A stretch of 64,000 nucleotides of DNA, from contig NZ_JAHQRJ010000001.1 in assembly GCF_019052805.1 (NCBI RefSeq), positions 2,914,001 through 2,978,000 of the forward strand. Direction: 5' to 3'. Positions 39,678 through 48,882 of the stretch are shown piece after piece (positions within the stretch are counted from its first letter, which is position 1; each line of letters opens with the position of its first letter). The stretch comes from Noviherbaspirillum sp. L7-7A. Its GTDB lineage: Bacteria > Pseudomonadota > Gammaproteobacteria > Burkholderiales > Burkholderiaceae_D. The position numbers were made by a program, and so were the translations under genes. Below the pieces are notes generated by a model. It saw nothing but the letters and a program-made list of their open reading frames with translations, searched no databases and was not told where the DNA came from.

Positions 39678-40904
39678 CTATTGGGTTTGATACTGGAAGC
39701 CTTCTGCTGATATAGGGAGGCCGGTGCGCCTGGAAGCCTGCCTTAAGTGCGCTTCCGCAAGGCACGCCACAAATTCCGGTCCAGCTTTTTGTGCGAGTCC
39801 ATACAGTGTGTCATACCTTGTTGTGTACGGGCCTTCTGGAATTTTGGCAGTAAAATCAATTTCCGCGTACTTGGCGTCGAGAAGCATCTGGACAGCCTTT
39901 AGTTTTCTGGAATTGTAATCCGCTATCTCATCCTTATCGAACTCGTTCAGAGTTTTTTGACTTAAACCATGGAGTGCAGAGACCAATGCATTGTTGCCAT
40001 GCCATTTACTTTCCGGATTTATTTCTGCGCCCTTGCGAAGAAGAAAATCGATAATATTCGTCGAACCATACCCTGCGGCTATTTGCAGAGGCGTATGCCC
40101 GTTTACCATATCAGTGGCATTGATGTCAGGCTTTGCAAGAAAAAATATTTCTTCCATCAAATCGAGATTATTCAGGATTGCCGCTTTGGCAAAAAGCAGA
40201 GGCACACTAATTAAAGATGGATCGATTTTCTCCATCGACTCTAAAAGCTGGAGCGCAAGCTTTGGTTCGCGAGACACGACTGCATAATGCAGCGCGTCAT
40301 GTTGCTTCTCCGCCTTTTGACCTTCACTAGTCAAAATTAAAATATTTATTAAATTAATGTCTCCTAGTGCTACGGCAACTCTAAGCGCCTTAGGAAAATC
40401 TTCCGAAGTCAAATAGAACTCTGCTCCCTTTTGCCGCAAGCACCCTATGAAAGCCATGGTTTCGCGAGTCAAATTTTTATCAATAAAAATATGAGCAAGC
40501 ATCGTGCGGTTATTCTCCATGCGCATATTGATATCAAAGCCCTGCAAAGCCTTATCAATCTCTCGGAAATCAGTCATTTCCAACAAACTGTTAAACAATG
40601 CCAAAGTCGGCTGCTTCAGTCGATTGCCAGCAGGAACGGCCACTTGCGCATTTGGAATGACCGGCTGGCTGGACGTATTCGGTGTCCTGCCATTTTTTGA
40701 AACAGGCATTTTGGACAATAGCGACGTATTTTCAGCATTACTGCCTTGTTTTTCCCCGGACCGTACTGTGGGATTTGATATAGCATCCTGCCTCCGGCGC
40801 TTCTGCGTTTTCTCGCCTGGAACTTCCTGATGCATATGTTTTTCCGAGGTAGTAGATTCCACTCCCACGCGAACGATACCAGCTTTGTTAAATGATGTTG
40901 ACAT
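39678..40904 (-). CDS. Ankyrin-repeat effector-like protein
   Basis: This predicted 408-residue protein has GGAGAAATGTC before its ATG. Residues 1-100 are polar and disordered (many Ser, Thr, Gln, Lys), unlike a Sec signal. From about 105 the protein is helical with ankyrin repeats; the clearest are KQHDALHYAVVSREPKLALQ, NGHTPLQIAAGYGSTNIIDF and GNNALVSALHGL, with less regular units before and after. The end reads TRYDTLYGLAQKAGPEFVACL. The gene is markedly AT-rich compared with glcD and the LysR gene on either side. Secretion as an effector is inferred from composition, isolation and the related genes nearby; a specific target cannot be named. Confidence 0.72.
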   Translation of the reverse strand: MSTSFNKAGIVRVGVESTTSEKHMHQEVPGEKTQKRRRQDAISNPTVRSGEKQGSNAENTSLLSKMPVSKNGRTPNTSSQPVIPNAQVAVPAGNRLKQPTLALFNSLLEMTDFREIDKALQGFDINMRMENNRTMLAHIFIDKNLTRETMAFIGCLRQKGAEFYLTSEDFPKALRVAVALGDINLINILILTSEGQKAEKQHDALHYAVVSREPKLALQLLESMEKIDPSLISVPLLFAKAAILNNLDLMEEIFFLAKPDINATDMVNGHTPLQIAAGYGSTNIIDFLLRKGAEINPESKWHGNNALVSALHGLSQKTLNEFDKDEIADYNSRKLKAVQMLLDAKYAEIDFTAKIPEGPYTTRYDTLYGLAQKAGPEFVACLAEAHLRQASRRTGLPISAEGFQYQTQ

Positions 40905-41129
40905 GACATTTCTCCATTAAAAAGGATTGAACATGTGATTAACCCCGGAACGCATCAGGTTCAGTATCGATCAGCACGTTTAAATGGAGGAATCAGGAAT
41001 CGCCGCAAGGAAATTATTTTCACGGGTTTTCATGAATTCGCGAAAAGCAGCAAAATAACAATGAAACGTAGTCAGGAAAGCTGAAGACCATGAGCCCAGC
41101 ACTCAGTTGTTTACTGCGTACGGGCATTC

Positions 41130-42038
41130 TCAGCCGTTGCGGAACGTCGCCTTCATCCAGTCGATGAACAGCATCACCTCGCCGCGTTCCCGGGCAGGCT
41201 TCTCATACACCATGTAATACGCATGGGGCGGCGAAGCCAGTTCGACATCAAACAGACGCACCACGTCGCCGGCTTCCAGCGCGGCCTGGGCGAAGTGGCT
41301 GCGCGTTAAGCCGATCCCATGGCCGTGGCGGATGGCTTCCAGCAGCAGGCCGAGGTCGTCGACCCGCAGGCCGGTGGACGGCTCCTGCCAGTCCAGGCCG
41401 GCTGCCTCGAACCATGGCTGCCAGGGTTCCAGCGCCGAGCGCAGCAGGGTCTTGCCGCGCAGGTCGGCTGGCGTATGCAGCGGCCCGACCTGGGCCAGGT
41501 AGGACGGGCTGGCGACGGCGAAGGCCGGCTCCTCGAACAGCTTTTCGGTGATGATGTTGGGATAATTGCCGGCGCCGAAGCGCACCTCGACATCGCTCTC
41601 CGACAAACTTAGATCGTAGAGCGGCACCGACATGAACACTTCCACCACGATGTCCGGATACCGTTGCGTGAAGTCGGCCAGGTGCGGCACGAACATGTAG
41701 CGGGCAAAGGTCGGCGGCAGCGTGACCTTGATTCTCGGCTGCGCCTGCGCGCTGCGATGCGGCATCGGGAAGTCGGTCAGGGTACGCAGCGCACTGCGCA
41801 CCACGTCGAGATAGCGGCGGCCGAACTCGGACAGGCCGATCGAGCGGCCATCGCGGATGAACAGCCGCTCGCCGACGAAATCTTCCAGCAGGCGGATGCG
41901 GTGCGACAGCGCCGACGGCGTGATGCACAGTTCGTCCGCCGCCAGCGCGAAGGACTGGTGGCGCGCCGCGGCTTCGAAGGCGGACAGCGCGTGCACCGGC
42001 GGCAGGCGGGTGGTCAGGGCTTGTCTGGTCTGCTGCAT
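41130..42038 (-). CDS. LysR-family transcriptional regulator (GcvA-like)
   Basis: This is a predicted 302-residue LysR protein. The helix-turn-helix lies in LPPVHALSAFEAAARHQSF and the following LCITPSALSHRIRLLED; the PxxxLxAFExAARxxSF form is typical of the GcvA/AmpR branch. The C-terminal effector-binding domain begins near residue 92. I prefer the ATG at 42038, preceded by GGCGGA, but a GTG at 42062 overlapping the oxidase stop is possible. It lies just downstream of an FAD oxidase on the same strand and may control it; the ligand is unknown. Confidence 0.88.
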   Translation of the reverse strand: MQQTRQALTTRLPPVHALSAFEAAARHQSFALAADELCITPSALSHRIRLLEDFVGERLFIRDGRSIGLSEFGRRYLDVVRSALRTLTDFPMPHRSAQAQPRIKVTLPPTFARYMFVPHLADFTQRYPDIVVEVFMSVPLYDLSLSESDVEVRFGAGNYPNIITEKLFEEPAFAVASPSYLAQVGPLHTPADLRGKTLLRSALEPWQPWFEAAGLDWQEPSTGLRVDDLGLLLEAIRHGHGIGLTRSHFAQAALEAGDVVRLFDVELASPPHAYYMVYEKPARERGEVMLFIDWMKATFRNG

Positions 42039-42055
42039 GCGTCCGCCTGCGGGAT

Positions 42056-43465
42056 TTACCACTGAACGATCTTGCCGGGATTGAGGATGTTCTTCGGGTC
42101 CAGCGCATGTTTCAAGGCGCGCATGGTGTCGATCGCGCCTTCGCCATGCTCCTGCACCAGGAATTCCATCTTGTGCATGCCCACGCCGTGCTCGCCGGTG
42201 CAGGTGCCGTCCATCGCGATGGCGCGCGCCACCATGCGCGCGTTCACGCCTTCGGCGCGGGCGATGTCTTCCGGGTCATTCGGATCGACCAGCATCTGCA
42301 CATGGAAGTTGCCGTCGCCGACATGGCCGATGATGGAGTACACCATGTTGTGGCTTTCGCAGTCGGCCTTGGTGTCGAGGATGCATTCGGCCAGGCGCGA
42401 GATCGGCACGCAGCAGTCGGTGGAGATGGCGCGCGCGCCAGGACGCATCTGCAGCAGCGCGAAATAGGCGTTGTGGCGCGCGCCCCAGAGGCGGGTGCGG
42501 TCTTCCGGCCGGGTGGCCCATTCGAAGCCGGTGGCGTTGTGCTCGGCGACGATTTCCTGCACGGTCTCTGCCTGTTCCTTCACGCCATGCTCGGTGCCAT
42601 GGAATTCGAACAGCAGCAGCGGGTTTTCCGGCAGGCTCAGCTTGTCGTAGGCGTTGATGGCCTTCACGCCGCGCTCGTCAAGGAATTCGACGCGGGCAAC
42701 CGGCACGCCCATCTGTATGGTCTGGATCACCGCCCGCACCGCGTCGCCCGGCGTCGGGAAGGAACATACCGCCGCCGACACCGCTTCCGGCTGCGGATAC
42801 AGCTTCACGGTGACTTCGGTGATGATGCCCAGCGTGCCTTCGCTGCCGACGAATACGCGGGTCAGGTCATAGCCGGCGGAGGACTTGCGGGCGCGGGTGC
42901 CGGTGCGGATGATGCGGCCGTCGGCCAGCACCACCGTCAGTGCCAGCGTGTTCTCGCGCATGGTGCCGTAGCGCACGGCATTGGTGCCGGAGGCGCGGGT
43001 GGCGGCCATGCCGCCGAGCGAGGCGTCGGCGCCGGGGTCGATCGGGAAGAACAGGCCGGTGTCGCGGATCTCCGCGTTCAACTGCTTGCGGGTCACGCCC
43101 GGCTGCACCGTCACCGTCAGGTCTTCGGGATGGACGGCGATGATCTTGTTCATCTGCGACAGGTCGATCGACACGCCGCCACGAAGCGCCAGGATGTGGC
43201 CTTCCAGCGAAGTGCCGGCGCCGTAGGGAATCACCGGCACGTCATGGGCGGCGCACAGCTTGACCGCGTCCGCCACTTCCTCGGTGGACTGGGCGAAGAT
43301 CACCGCGTCGGGCAGCATCGGATCGTAAGACGACTCGTCGCGCCCATGATGGGTGCGCATCGCCTCGCTGGTGGAACAGCGCTCGCCGAACAGGGACAAA
43401 AGCGCGGCAAGCAGGGACTCGGGAAGCGGCTTCTTCAGCGCCGCCAGCTGTACTGGGTGATTCAT
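42056..43465 (-). CDS. FAD-binding oxidoreductase, D-lactate dehydrogenase/glycolate oxidase family
   Basis: This 469-residue flavoprotein of the VAO/PCMH fold is the same family as GlcD but not its close copy. The FAD region shows PVIPYGAGTSLEGHILAL, VQPGVTRKQLNAEIRD and ADASLGGMAATRASGTNAVRYG. The catalytic half has YSIIGHVGDGNFHVQMLVD and GTCTGEHGVGMHKMEF. The TSLEGH form is characteristic of cytochrome-linked D-lactate dehydrogenases (Dld type), so D-lactate or another D-2-hydroxyacid is the likely substrate. It ends at the LysR gene start and is divergent from the cobalamin adenosyltransferase. Confidence 0.9.
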   Translation of the reverse strand: MNHPVQLAALKKPLPESLLAALLSLFGERCSTSEAMRTHHGRDESSYDPMLPDAVIFAQSTEEVADAVKLCAAHDVPVIPYGAGTSLEGHILALRGGVSIDLSQMNKIIAVHPEDLTVTVQPGVTRKQLNAEIRDTGLFFPIDPGADASLGGMAATRASGTNAVRYGTMRENTLALTVVLADGRIIRTGTRARKSSAGYDLTRVFVGSEGTLGIITEVTVKLYPQPEAVSAAVCSFPTPGDAVRAVIQTIQMGVPVARVEFLDERGVKAINAYDKLSLPENPLLLFEFHGTEHGVKEQAETVQEIVAEHNATGFEWATRPEDRTRLWGARHNAYFALLQMRPGARAISTDCCVPISRLAECILDTKADCESHNMVYSIIGHVGDGNFHVQMLVDPNDPEDIARAEGVNARMVARAIAMDGTCTGEHGVGMHKMEFLVQEHGEGAIDTMRALKHALDPKNILNPGKIVQW

Positions 43466-43591
43466 CTTGTCCTCCGTGGGGTATGTGATTTTACCCCTGC
43501 CGGGCGTTTAGCGGCGGCCGGCGCGGCGAAGGCCTGAAATTTCCCGTATGCTCACAGCCTTCCATATCAAGCGGACAACAAGGGAGACGCC

Positions 43592-44146
43592 ATGGGCAAC
43601 CGACTTTCCAAGATCGCCACCCGCACCGGCGACAACGGCACCACCGGGCTGGGCGACGGCAGCCGTGTCGACAAGGACAGCCTGCGGGTGCAGGCCATGG
43701 GCGATGTGGATGAAATGAATTCCCACCTGGGCCTGCTGCTGTGCGAGGACCTGCCGGACGGCCTGCGCGAGGAACTGGTGACGATACAGCACGACCTGTT
43801 CGACCTCGGCGGCGAACTCTGCATTCCGGGCTATGCGCTGATCAAGGAGGAGCAGGTGGCGCGGCTCGACGACATGCTGGCCCGCTACAACGCCGACCTG
43901 CCGCCGCTGGCCGACTTCATCCTGCCGGCCGGCTCGCGCGCGGCTTCCCAGGCCCATGTCTGCCGCACCGTCTGCCGCCGGGCCGAGCGGGCCATCGTGG
44001 CGCTGGGCAGGGCCGAGACGCTGAATGACCATCCGCGCCAGTACATGAACCGGCTGTCAGACCTGATGTTCGTGCTGGCGCGGGTGCTGAACCGCCATGC
44101 GGGTGGCGGGGATGTGTTGTGGGAGAAGGGGCGCGGGCGAGGCTGA
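43592..44146 (+). CDS. PduO-type ATP:cob(I)alamin adenosyltransferase
   Basis: This enzyme transfers the adenosyl group of ATP to cob(I)alamin to make coenzyme B12. The 184-residue helical-bundle protein carries the N-terminal ATP-binding loop TRTGDNGTTGLGDGSRV, the GDVDEMNSHLGLL segment and the RTVCRRAERAIVAL helix with conserved Arg residues, all marks of the PduO/MMAB type rather than CobA. AAGGGAGAC precedes the ATG. No cobalamin riboswitch is apparent in the 126-base upstream gap, and no B12 pathway genes are adjacent. Confidence 0.95.
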   Translation: MGNRLSKIATRTGDNGTTGLGDGSRVDKDSLRVQAMGDVDEMNSHLGLLLCEDLPDGLREELVTIQHDLFDLGGELCIPGYALIKEEQVARLDDMLARYNADLPPLADFILPAGSRAASQAHVCRTVCRRAERAIVALGRAETLNDHPRQYMNRLSDLMFVLARVLNRHAGGGDVLWEKGRGRG

Positions 44147-44256
44147 GGCTTGTCGCGTCTTTCTGCCTGCCGCGTACTGGACTGGTCCGTGCCGGTAAGC
44201 TCAGACCACCCGGCGCAATGACGAACTTAAACACTTGCAGACAGGTTCTGGCTCGC

Positions 44257-45408
44257 TTAATGCCGAATTTTTTGCCGCAGGCCGTTGTTAATTCCATGGT
44301 CATTAAGCAGCTTTACGATGTTGCCTTGCGCCGCATAAAGCGCTGTTTCATCTGCCTTATTTACGGCCTGGGGCGATGCGCCCCCCTCGTTCAACAAATA
44401 CGCGGTTGTATTGAATAAACCATTCCTGGCCGCTGCTATTAAAGGAACATTCCCATTTTTTTTGTCGGCGACGTTTGCCGACGCCTTTTTATCCATCAAC
44501 AGCTTGACGATCGCCAGAGCGTGCATATCGTTATCGCCATTGCAAGCAGCCAGCATTGGCGTGCTGTCCTCTAGAGCACCACAATATCGCTCTGCTTTGG
44601 CTTCTTTATCGAGGAGAATTTTCACCACCGCCACATTACCTGCCTTGCAGGCATTCCACAGCGGTGTGGTTCGTGTCTTATCCTTTGGGTCTGCTTTGGC
44701 GCCGGCATCGATGAGTACCTGAACGGTTTCGGCCTCTCCTGCGGTCGCAGCGTAATGCAAAGGCGCGCATCCCCGTTTGTCAGGGGCGTTTACCTCCGCT
44801 TTGGCGCGAATCAGCTCCCTGGCAATCTCAGGATTTCCGCCTTGCACGGCATGATGCAAGGCTGTGGCTCCGGATTTGTCGATGCCATCCACCGTTGCGC
44901 CACGCGAGATCAGCGTATTGACCATGCTTTTCAAGCCGGCGGCGGCGGCCAGCATCACTGGCGTTCTTCCCTGGTCATCATGGGCATTGACCGGTGCGCC
45001 ATGCATTACAAGCACCTTGGCGGCCTCTTCGTTTTTTGCCTCCAGTGCGGTTCGCAACAGTGACTTTCCTGTCGCCTTGTCAATCAGGTTGATGTCAATC
45101 TGGTCTGTATGCGCCTTCAACAAGGCTGCCATATCCTTCCCATTATTGGAGGCAACCGCCTGAAAGAACTTTTGCTGCGGGGTGAAAGAACCACTATTGC
45201 CGACATAATTAGGGCTAGTGGCGTTCATGGCAGCCTGGCCGGTAGGCTTGGCACCAGTTGAGTCACTAGCAGCTAACAGTGAATCGGGCTGAGTGACCTG
45301 CAAGCTGATGCCTGGCTTTCCTTTTTCCCGCGAGGTTGTATCAGACGACGGCTGACTATAGTCGGCTTGAGCATTGGCGGAAACGACCTTGGGTGAAAGT
45401 TTGTCCAT
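44257..45408 (-). CDS. Ankyrin-repeat effector-like protein
   Basis: This predicted 383-residue protein starts at ATG 45408 (MDKLSPK); a GTG at 45450 is an alternative, and neither has a strong ribosome site. Residues 1-75 are disordered and rich in Ser, Gln, Thr and Asn. From about 80 to the end there are seven or eight ankyrin repeats, for example DDQGRTPVMLAAAAGLKSMV, KSGATALHHAVQGGNPEIAR, KRGCAPLHYAATAGEAETVQ and KTRTTPLWNACKAGNVAVVK. These are more regular than in the protein at 39678. There is no signal peptide or membrane span. It interrupts the interval between a cobalamin enzyme gene and the isoprenoid operon. Effector function is inferred. Confidence 0.78.
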   Translation of the reverse strand: MDKLSPKVVSANAQADYSQPSSDTTSREKGKPGISLQVTQPDSLLAASDSTGAKPTGQAAMNATSPNYVGNSGSFTPQQKFFQAVASNNGKDMAALLKAHTDQIDINLIDKATGKSLLRTALEAKNEEAAKVLVMHGAPVNAHDDQGRTPVMLAAAAGLKSMVNTLISRGATVDGIDKSGATALHHAVQGGNPEIARELIRAKAEVNAPDKRGCAPLHYAATAGEAETVQVLIDAGAKADPKDKTRTTPLWNACKAGNVAVVKILLDKEAKAERYCGALEDSTPMLAACNGDNDMHALAIVKLLMDKKASANVADKKNGNVPLIAAARNGLFNTTAYLLNEGGASPQAVNKADETALYAAQGNIVKLLNDHGINNGLRQKIRH

Positions 45409-45581
45409 GATTTGGCAAGTGCGGGTAGTTAAAGATGTACATCCACTCACTACGTGCCACCCATGAACGTTATGTTCATCAATCGAACATTAAAGTCAGG
45501 GGTGAAATGCACCAAGGAAACAAACAAATAAAAACGGCGACATTGTGTCGCCGTTCCTGCATTGCCTTTATAAAATGCAGC

Positions 45582-47447
45582 TCAGTTATTCACAACCAGC
45601 CGCGGTTCCTTCTTGCCCAGCCGCTGCCGGATGGACGCCGCGATGCCAGCCGCATCCAGCCCGCATTGCGCCAGCAACTGCGGCGCGTCGCCATGGTCGA
45701 TGAATTTGTCCGGCAAGCCCAGTTGCAGCAGCGGCTTGACCACGCCCGCCGCGGCCAGCGCTTCGGCCACCGCCGAGCCAGCGCCACCCATGATGCAGCC
45801 CTCCTCCACCGTCACCAGCAGGTCGTGGCTGGCGGCCAGCTCCAGCACCAGCGCCGCATCCAGGGGCTTGACGAAGCGCATGTTGGCGACCGTGGCATTG
45901 AGTTCCTCGCCCGCCTTCAGCGCCGGCGCAACCATGGTGCCGAAGGCCAGGATGGCAACCTGCTTGCCGTTGCGGCGCAGCTCCCCCTTGCCCAGCGGAA
46001 TGGTGTCCAGGCTGGTGTCGACCGCCGCGCCGATGCCGGCGCCGCGGGGATAGCGCACTGCCGCCGGGCCGGGATACTGATACGCCGTGCTGAGCATTTG
46101 CCGGCATTCGTTCTCGTCCGATGCGGCCAGCACCACCATGTTGGGAATGCAGCGCAGGAAGGCCAGGTCGTAATTGCCCGCGTGCGTTGCACCATCGGCG
46201 CCGACCAGGCCGGCGCGGTCGAGCGCGAAGGTGACATCCAGGTTTTGCAGCGCCACGTCATGAATCAGCTGATCGTAGGCGCGCTGCAGAAAGGTGGAAT
46301 AGATCGCCACCACCGGCTTCAGGCCTTCGCAGGCCATGCCGGCGGCAAAGGTCACCGCATGCTGCTCGGCGATGCCGACGTCGTGGTAGCGGTCGGGGAA
46401 GCGCTGCTCGAATTCCACCATGCCCGAGCCTTCGCGCATGGCCGGCGTGATGCCGATCAGGCGCTTGTCCTGCTGCGCCATGTCGCACAGCCACTGGCCG
46501 AATACCTGGGTATAGGTCTTCTTGCCGGCGGCGGCCGGCTTGATGCCCTCGGCCGGGTCGAACTTGCCGGGGCCGTGGTACAGCACCGGGTCGGCCTCGG
46601 CCAGCTTGTAGCCCTGGCCCTTCTTCGTCACCACATGCAGGAACTGCGGGCCCTTCAGCTGCTTCAGGTTCTGCAGCGTCGGCACCAGGGAATCGAGGTC
46701 GTGGCCGTCGATCGGGCCAATGTAGTTGAAGCCGAATTCCTCGAACATCGTGGCCGGCAGCACCATGCCCTTCGCATGCTCCTCCAGCCGCTTGGCCAGT
46801 TCCAGCATCGGCCCCGGCAACACCGACTTGCCCACGCTGCGGGCGGCGGCGTAGAAGCGGCCCGACATCAGGCGCGCCAGGTAGCGGTTCAGGGCGCCGA
46901 CCGGCGGCGAGATCGACATGTCGTTGTCGTTCAGGATCACCAGCAGGTTCACATCCTCATGCACGCCGGCATTGTTGAGCGCCTCGAATGCCATGCCGGC
47001 AGTCATGGCGCCGTCGCCGATGACGGCCACCGCGTGGCGGCTCTCGCCCATGGTCTGGGCGGCGATCGCCATGCCCAGCGCGGCCGAGATCGAAGTCGAG
47101 GAATGCGCGGTGCCGAAGGTGTCGAACGGGCTTTCGTCGCGGCGCGGAAAGCCCGAAATGCCGCCCTGCTGGCGCAGGCTGCCCATGCGCTCGCGGCGGC
47201 CGGTCAGTATCTTGTGCGGATAGGTTTGATGGCCGACATCCCAGACGATGCGGTCGTCCGGCGTGTTGAACACGTAGTGCAGCGCAATCGTCAGCTCGAC
47301 CGTGCCCAGGTTCGACGACAGATGGCCGCCGGTGCGCGACACCGAATCGAGCAGGAAGGCGCGCAGCTCGTCGGCCAGCGGCTTGAGCTGGCTGCGGGAG
47401 AGGCGCCGCAGGTCGCCGGGGCCTTCGATTTTTTTCAACAGATCCAT
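45582..47447 (-). CDS. dxs: 1-deoxy-D-xylulose-5-phosphate synthase
   Basis: Dxs condenses pyruvate and glyceraldehyde-3-phosphate in the first step of the MEP isoprenoid pathway. The 621 residues match the family. Visible features are the thiamine diphosphate motif beginning [18 protein letters not shown], the [15 protein letters not shown] segment, the catalytic Glu region [15 protein letters not shown], and [15 protein letters not shown] with the conserved His. It is last in the xseB-ispA-dxs operon, starting 2 bases after the ispA stop. Confidence 0.98.
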   Translation of the reverse strand: MDLLKKIEGPGDLRRLSRSQLKPLADELRAFLLDSVSRTGGHLSSNLGTVELTIALHYVFNTPDDRIVWDVGHQTYPHKILTGRRERMGSLRQQGGISGFPRRDESPFDTFGTAHSSTSISAALGMAIAAQTMGESRHAVAVIGDGAMTAGMAFEALNNAGVHEDVNLLVILNDNDMSISPPVGALNRYLARLMSGRFYAAARSVGKSVLPGPMLELAKRLEEHAKGMVLPATMFEEFGFNYIGPIDGHDLDSLVPTLQNLKQLKGPQFLHVVTKKGQGYKLAEADPVLYHGPGKFDPAEGIKPAAAGKKTYTQVFGQWLCDMAQQDKRLIGITPAMREGSGMVEFEQRFPDRYHDVGIAEQHAVTFAAGMACEGLKPVVAIYSTFLQRAYDQLIHDVALQNLDVTFALDRAGLVGADGATHAGNYDLAFLRCIPNMVVLAASDENECRQMLSTAYQYPGPAAVRYPRGAGIGAAVDTSLDTIPLGKGELRRNGKQVAILAFGTMVAPALKAGEELNATVANMRFVKPLDAALVLELAASHDLLVTVEEGCIMGGAGSAVAEALAAAGVVKPLLQLGLPDKFIDHGDAPQLLAQCGLDAAGIAASIRQRLGKKEPRLVVNN

Positions 47448-47449
47448 AC

Positions 47450-48340
47450 TTATGCTTTCCGCTGCACGATCAGGTCGGCGAGTTCGCGCAGCCGTCGTGC
47501 GTTGTCTCCAAACGGGAGCAGCGCCCGGTGGGCGTCCTCCCTCAGTTTTTGCGCCAGCGCCTGCGACTGCTCCAGACCGAGGATGGAGACGTAGGTGGGC
47601 TTGTGGTCCACCGCGTCCTTGCCGGCGGTCTTGCCCAGGGTCTGTGAATCGGCGGTGGCGTCGAGCACGTCATCCACCACCTGAAAGGCCAGGCCCACCG
47701 CGGCCGCATAGGCGTCGAGCGCGGCGGTTTCAGCGGCGTCCGGCATGCGGCCGCACAGCGCGCCCAGCATCACGGAAGCCCGCAGCAGCGCGCCGGTTTT
47801 CAGCCGGTGCATCTGTTCCAGCTCGGCCAGCGACAGAGTCATGCCAACGCTGGCCAGATCGATCGCCTGGCCGCCGCACATGCCGGCCGAGCCGGATGCC
47901 TGGGCCAGCAGGCGCAGCATCGCCACCGTGCGCTCGGCATCGGCGCCCGCTTCCGACAGCACCAGGAAGGCCTGCGACTGCAATGCGTCGCCCACCAGCA
48001 GCGCGGTGGCTTCGTCGTATTTCACATGCACGGTCGGCTTGCCGCGGCGCAGCGCGTCGTCGTCCATGCAGGGCATGTCGTCATGCACCAGGGAATAGGC
48101 GTGGATCATCTCGACCGCGGCGGCGGCGCGCGCCAATGCATTGCGGTCGGCGCCGTGCAGTTCGCCGGCGGCGAATACCAGGAGCGGGCGCACCCGCTTG
48201 CCGCCGTCCAGCACCGCATAGCGCATGGCCTCGTGCAGCCGGGCCGGCGCGGCGGTTTCGGGCGGCAGCAGCGTCGCCAGCACGTCTTCCATGGCGGACT
48301 GCGTGTTGCGCATCCAGTCGTGGAAGGACAGCGCGCTCAT
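47450..48340 (-). CDS. ispA: Farnesyl diphosphate synthase
   Basis: IspA builds farnesyl diphosphate from dimethylallyl and isopentenyl diphosphates. The 296-residue helical protein has the first Asp-rich motif in [16 protein letters not shown] (DDxxxxD type of bacterial short-chain synthases), the second in [14 protein letters not shown], and the isopentenyl-binding [15 protein letters not shown]. Its ATG overlaps the xseB stop by 4 bases (ATGA), so the two are coupled. Confidence 0.97.
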   Translation of the reverse strand: MSALSFHDWMRNTQSAMEDVLATLLPPETAAPARLHEAMRYAVLDGGKRVRPLLVFAAGELHGADRNALARAAAAVEMIHAYSLVHDDMPCMDDDALRRGKPTVHVKYDEATALLVGDALQSQAFLVLSEAGADAERTVAMLRLLAQASGSAGMCGGQAIDLASVGMTLSLAELEQMHRLKTGALLRASVMLGALCGRMPDAAETAALDAYAAAVGLAFQVVDDVLDATADSQTLGKTAGKDAVDHKPTYVSILGLEQSQALAQKLREDAHRALLPFGDNARRLRELADLIVQRKA

Positions 48341-48594
48341 TCGTCGGCCTCCAGCGTGGCGTCGTCGGTGGCGAAGGGCTTGAGCATGTCGCCTTCCAGT
48401 ACCTTGACCTGGGCATCCACCCGGTCGAGCTGGCCGGCGCAGAATTTCACCAGTTCGGCGCCGCGCTTGTAGGCCGCTACCGACGCCTCCAGCGGCAGTT
48501 CGCCGGCTTCCATGCGCTCGACCAACTGTTCCAGTTCGGTCATGGCGTCTTCGAACGAAGCGGGCTGCGTACTGACGGGAGTTTTACTTGCCAT
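48337..48594 (-). CDS. xseB: Exodeoxyribonuclease VII small subunit
   Basis: XseB is the small helical subunit of exonuclease VII, which degrades single-stranded DNA. The 85-residue protein has the family core FEDAMTELEQLVERMEAGEL and LEASVAAYKRGAELVKFC, which form the helical hairpin that binds XseA. It leads the xseB-ispA-dxs operon, a very common arrangement in proteobacteria; xseA lies elsewhere. A divergent Rieske oxygenase gene starts 288 bases away. Confidence 0.95.
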   Translation of the reverse strand: MASKTPVSTQPASFEDAMTELEQLVERMEAGELPLEASVAAYKRGAELVKFCAGQLDRVDAQVKVLEGDMLKPFATDDATLEADE

Positions 48595-48775
48595 AAGGTA
48601 TCGTCTTTGAGTGCGGGCAACGAAGGCTGGCAGCCTTGCTGCGGGTTGCGGAGTGCTCAGGACCGGCTATTTTAGAACAAACAGGCAACAGAAGTTACGA
48701 TTGTCCACAAGCTGGCGCCATTCCGCGCAAAACACTGCGCCGCGCCAAGGCGGGACCAGAAACGGCTGTCTAAGG

Positions 48776-48781
48776 TATAAT
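48776..48781 (+). promoter_or_regulatory. Candidate -10 element for the Rieske oxygenase gene
   Basis: A perfect TATAAT lies about 100 bases before the start at 48883, within the 288-base xseB/oxygenase divergent gap. The -35 position is not convincing, so this is tentative. Confidence 0.3.
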
Positions 48782-48882
48782 CTACGGTTCTGTCCAAAAA
48801 TTCCCTCTTCATCTCGTTTGAACATAGGTTTTTGCGGATTCTTTCTCTCTTAGGTTGGTGCAAATTAATTTGGGGGGTAGGG

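Noticed and set aside
39506-39715. 69-residue plus-strand frame between glcD and the ankyrin gene
   Set aside because: TTG start, no ribosome site, overlaps the end of the ankyrin gene, no recognisable domain.
42107-43537. 476-residue plus-strand open frame over the FAD oxidase
   Set aside because: Antisense to a well-supported flavoprotein gene; His/Arg/Gly-rich shadow.
45435-47594. 719-residue plus-strand open frame over dxs
   Set aside because: Antisense to an unambiguous dxs, with shadow-type composition and no domain.
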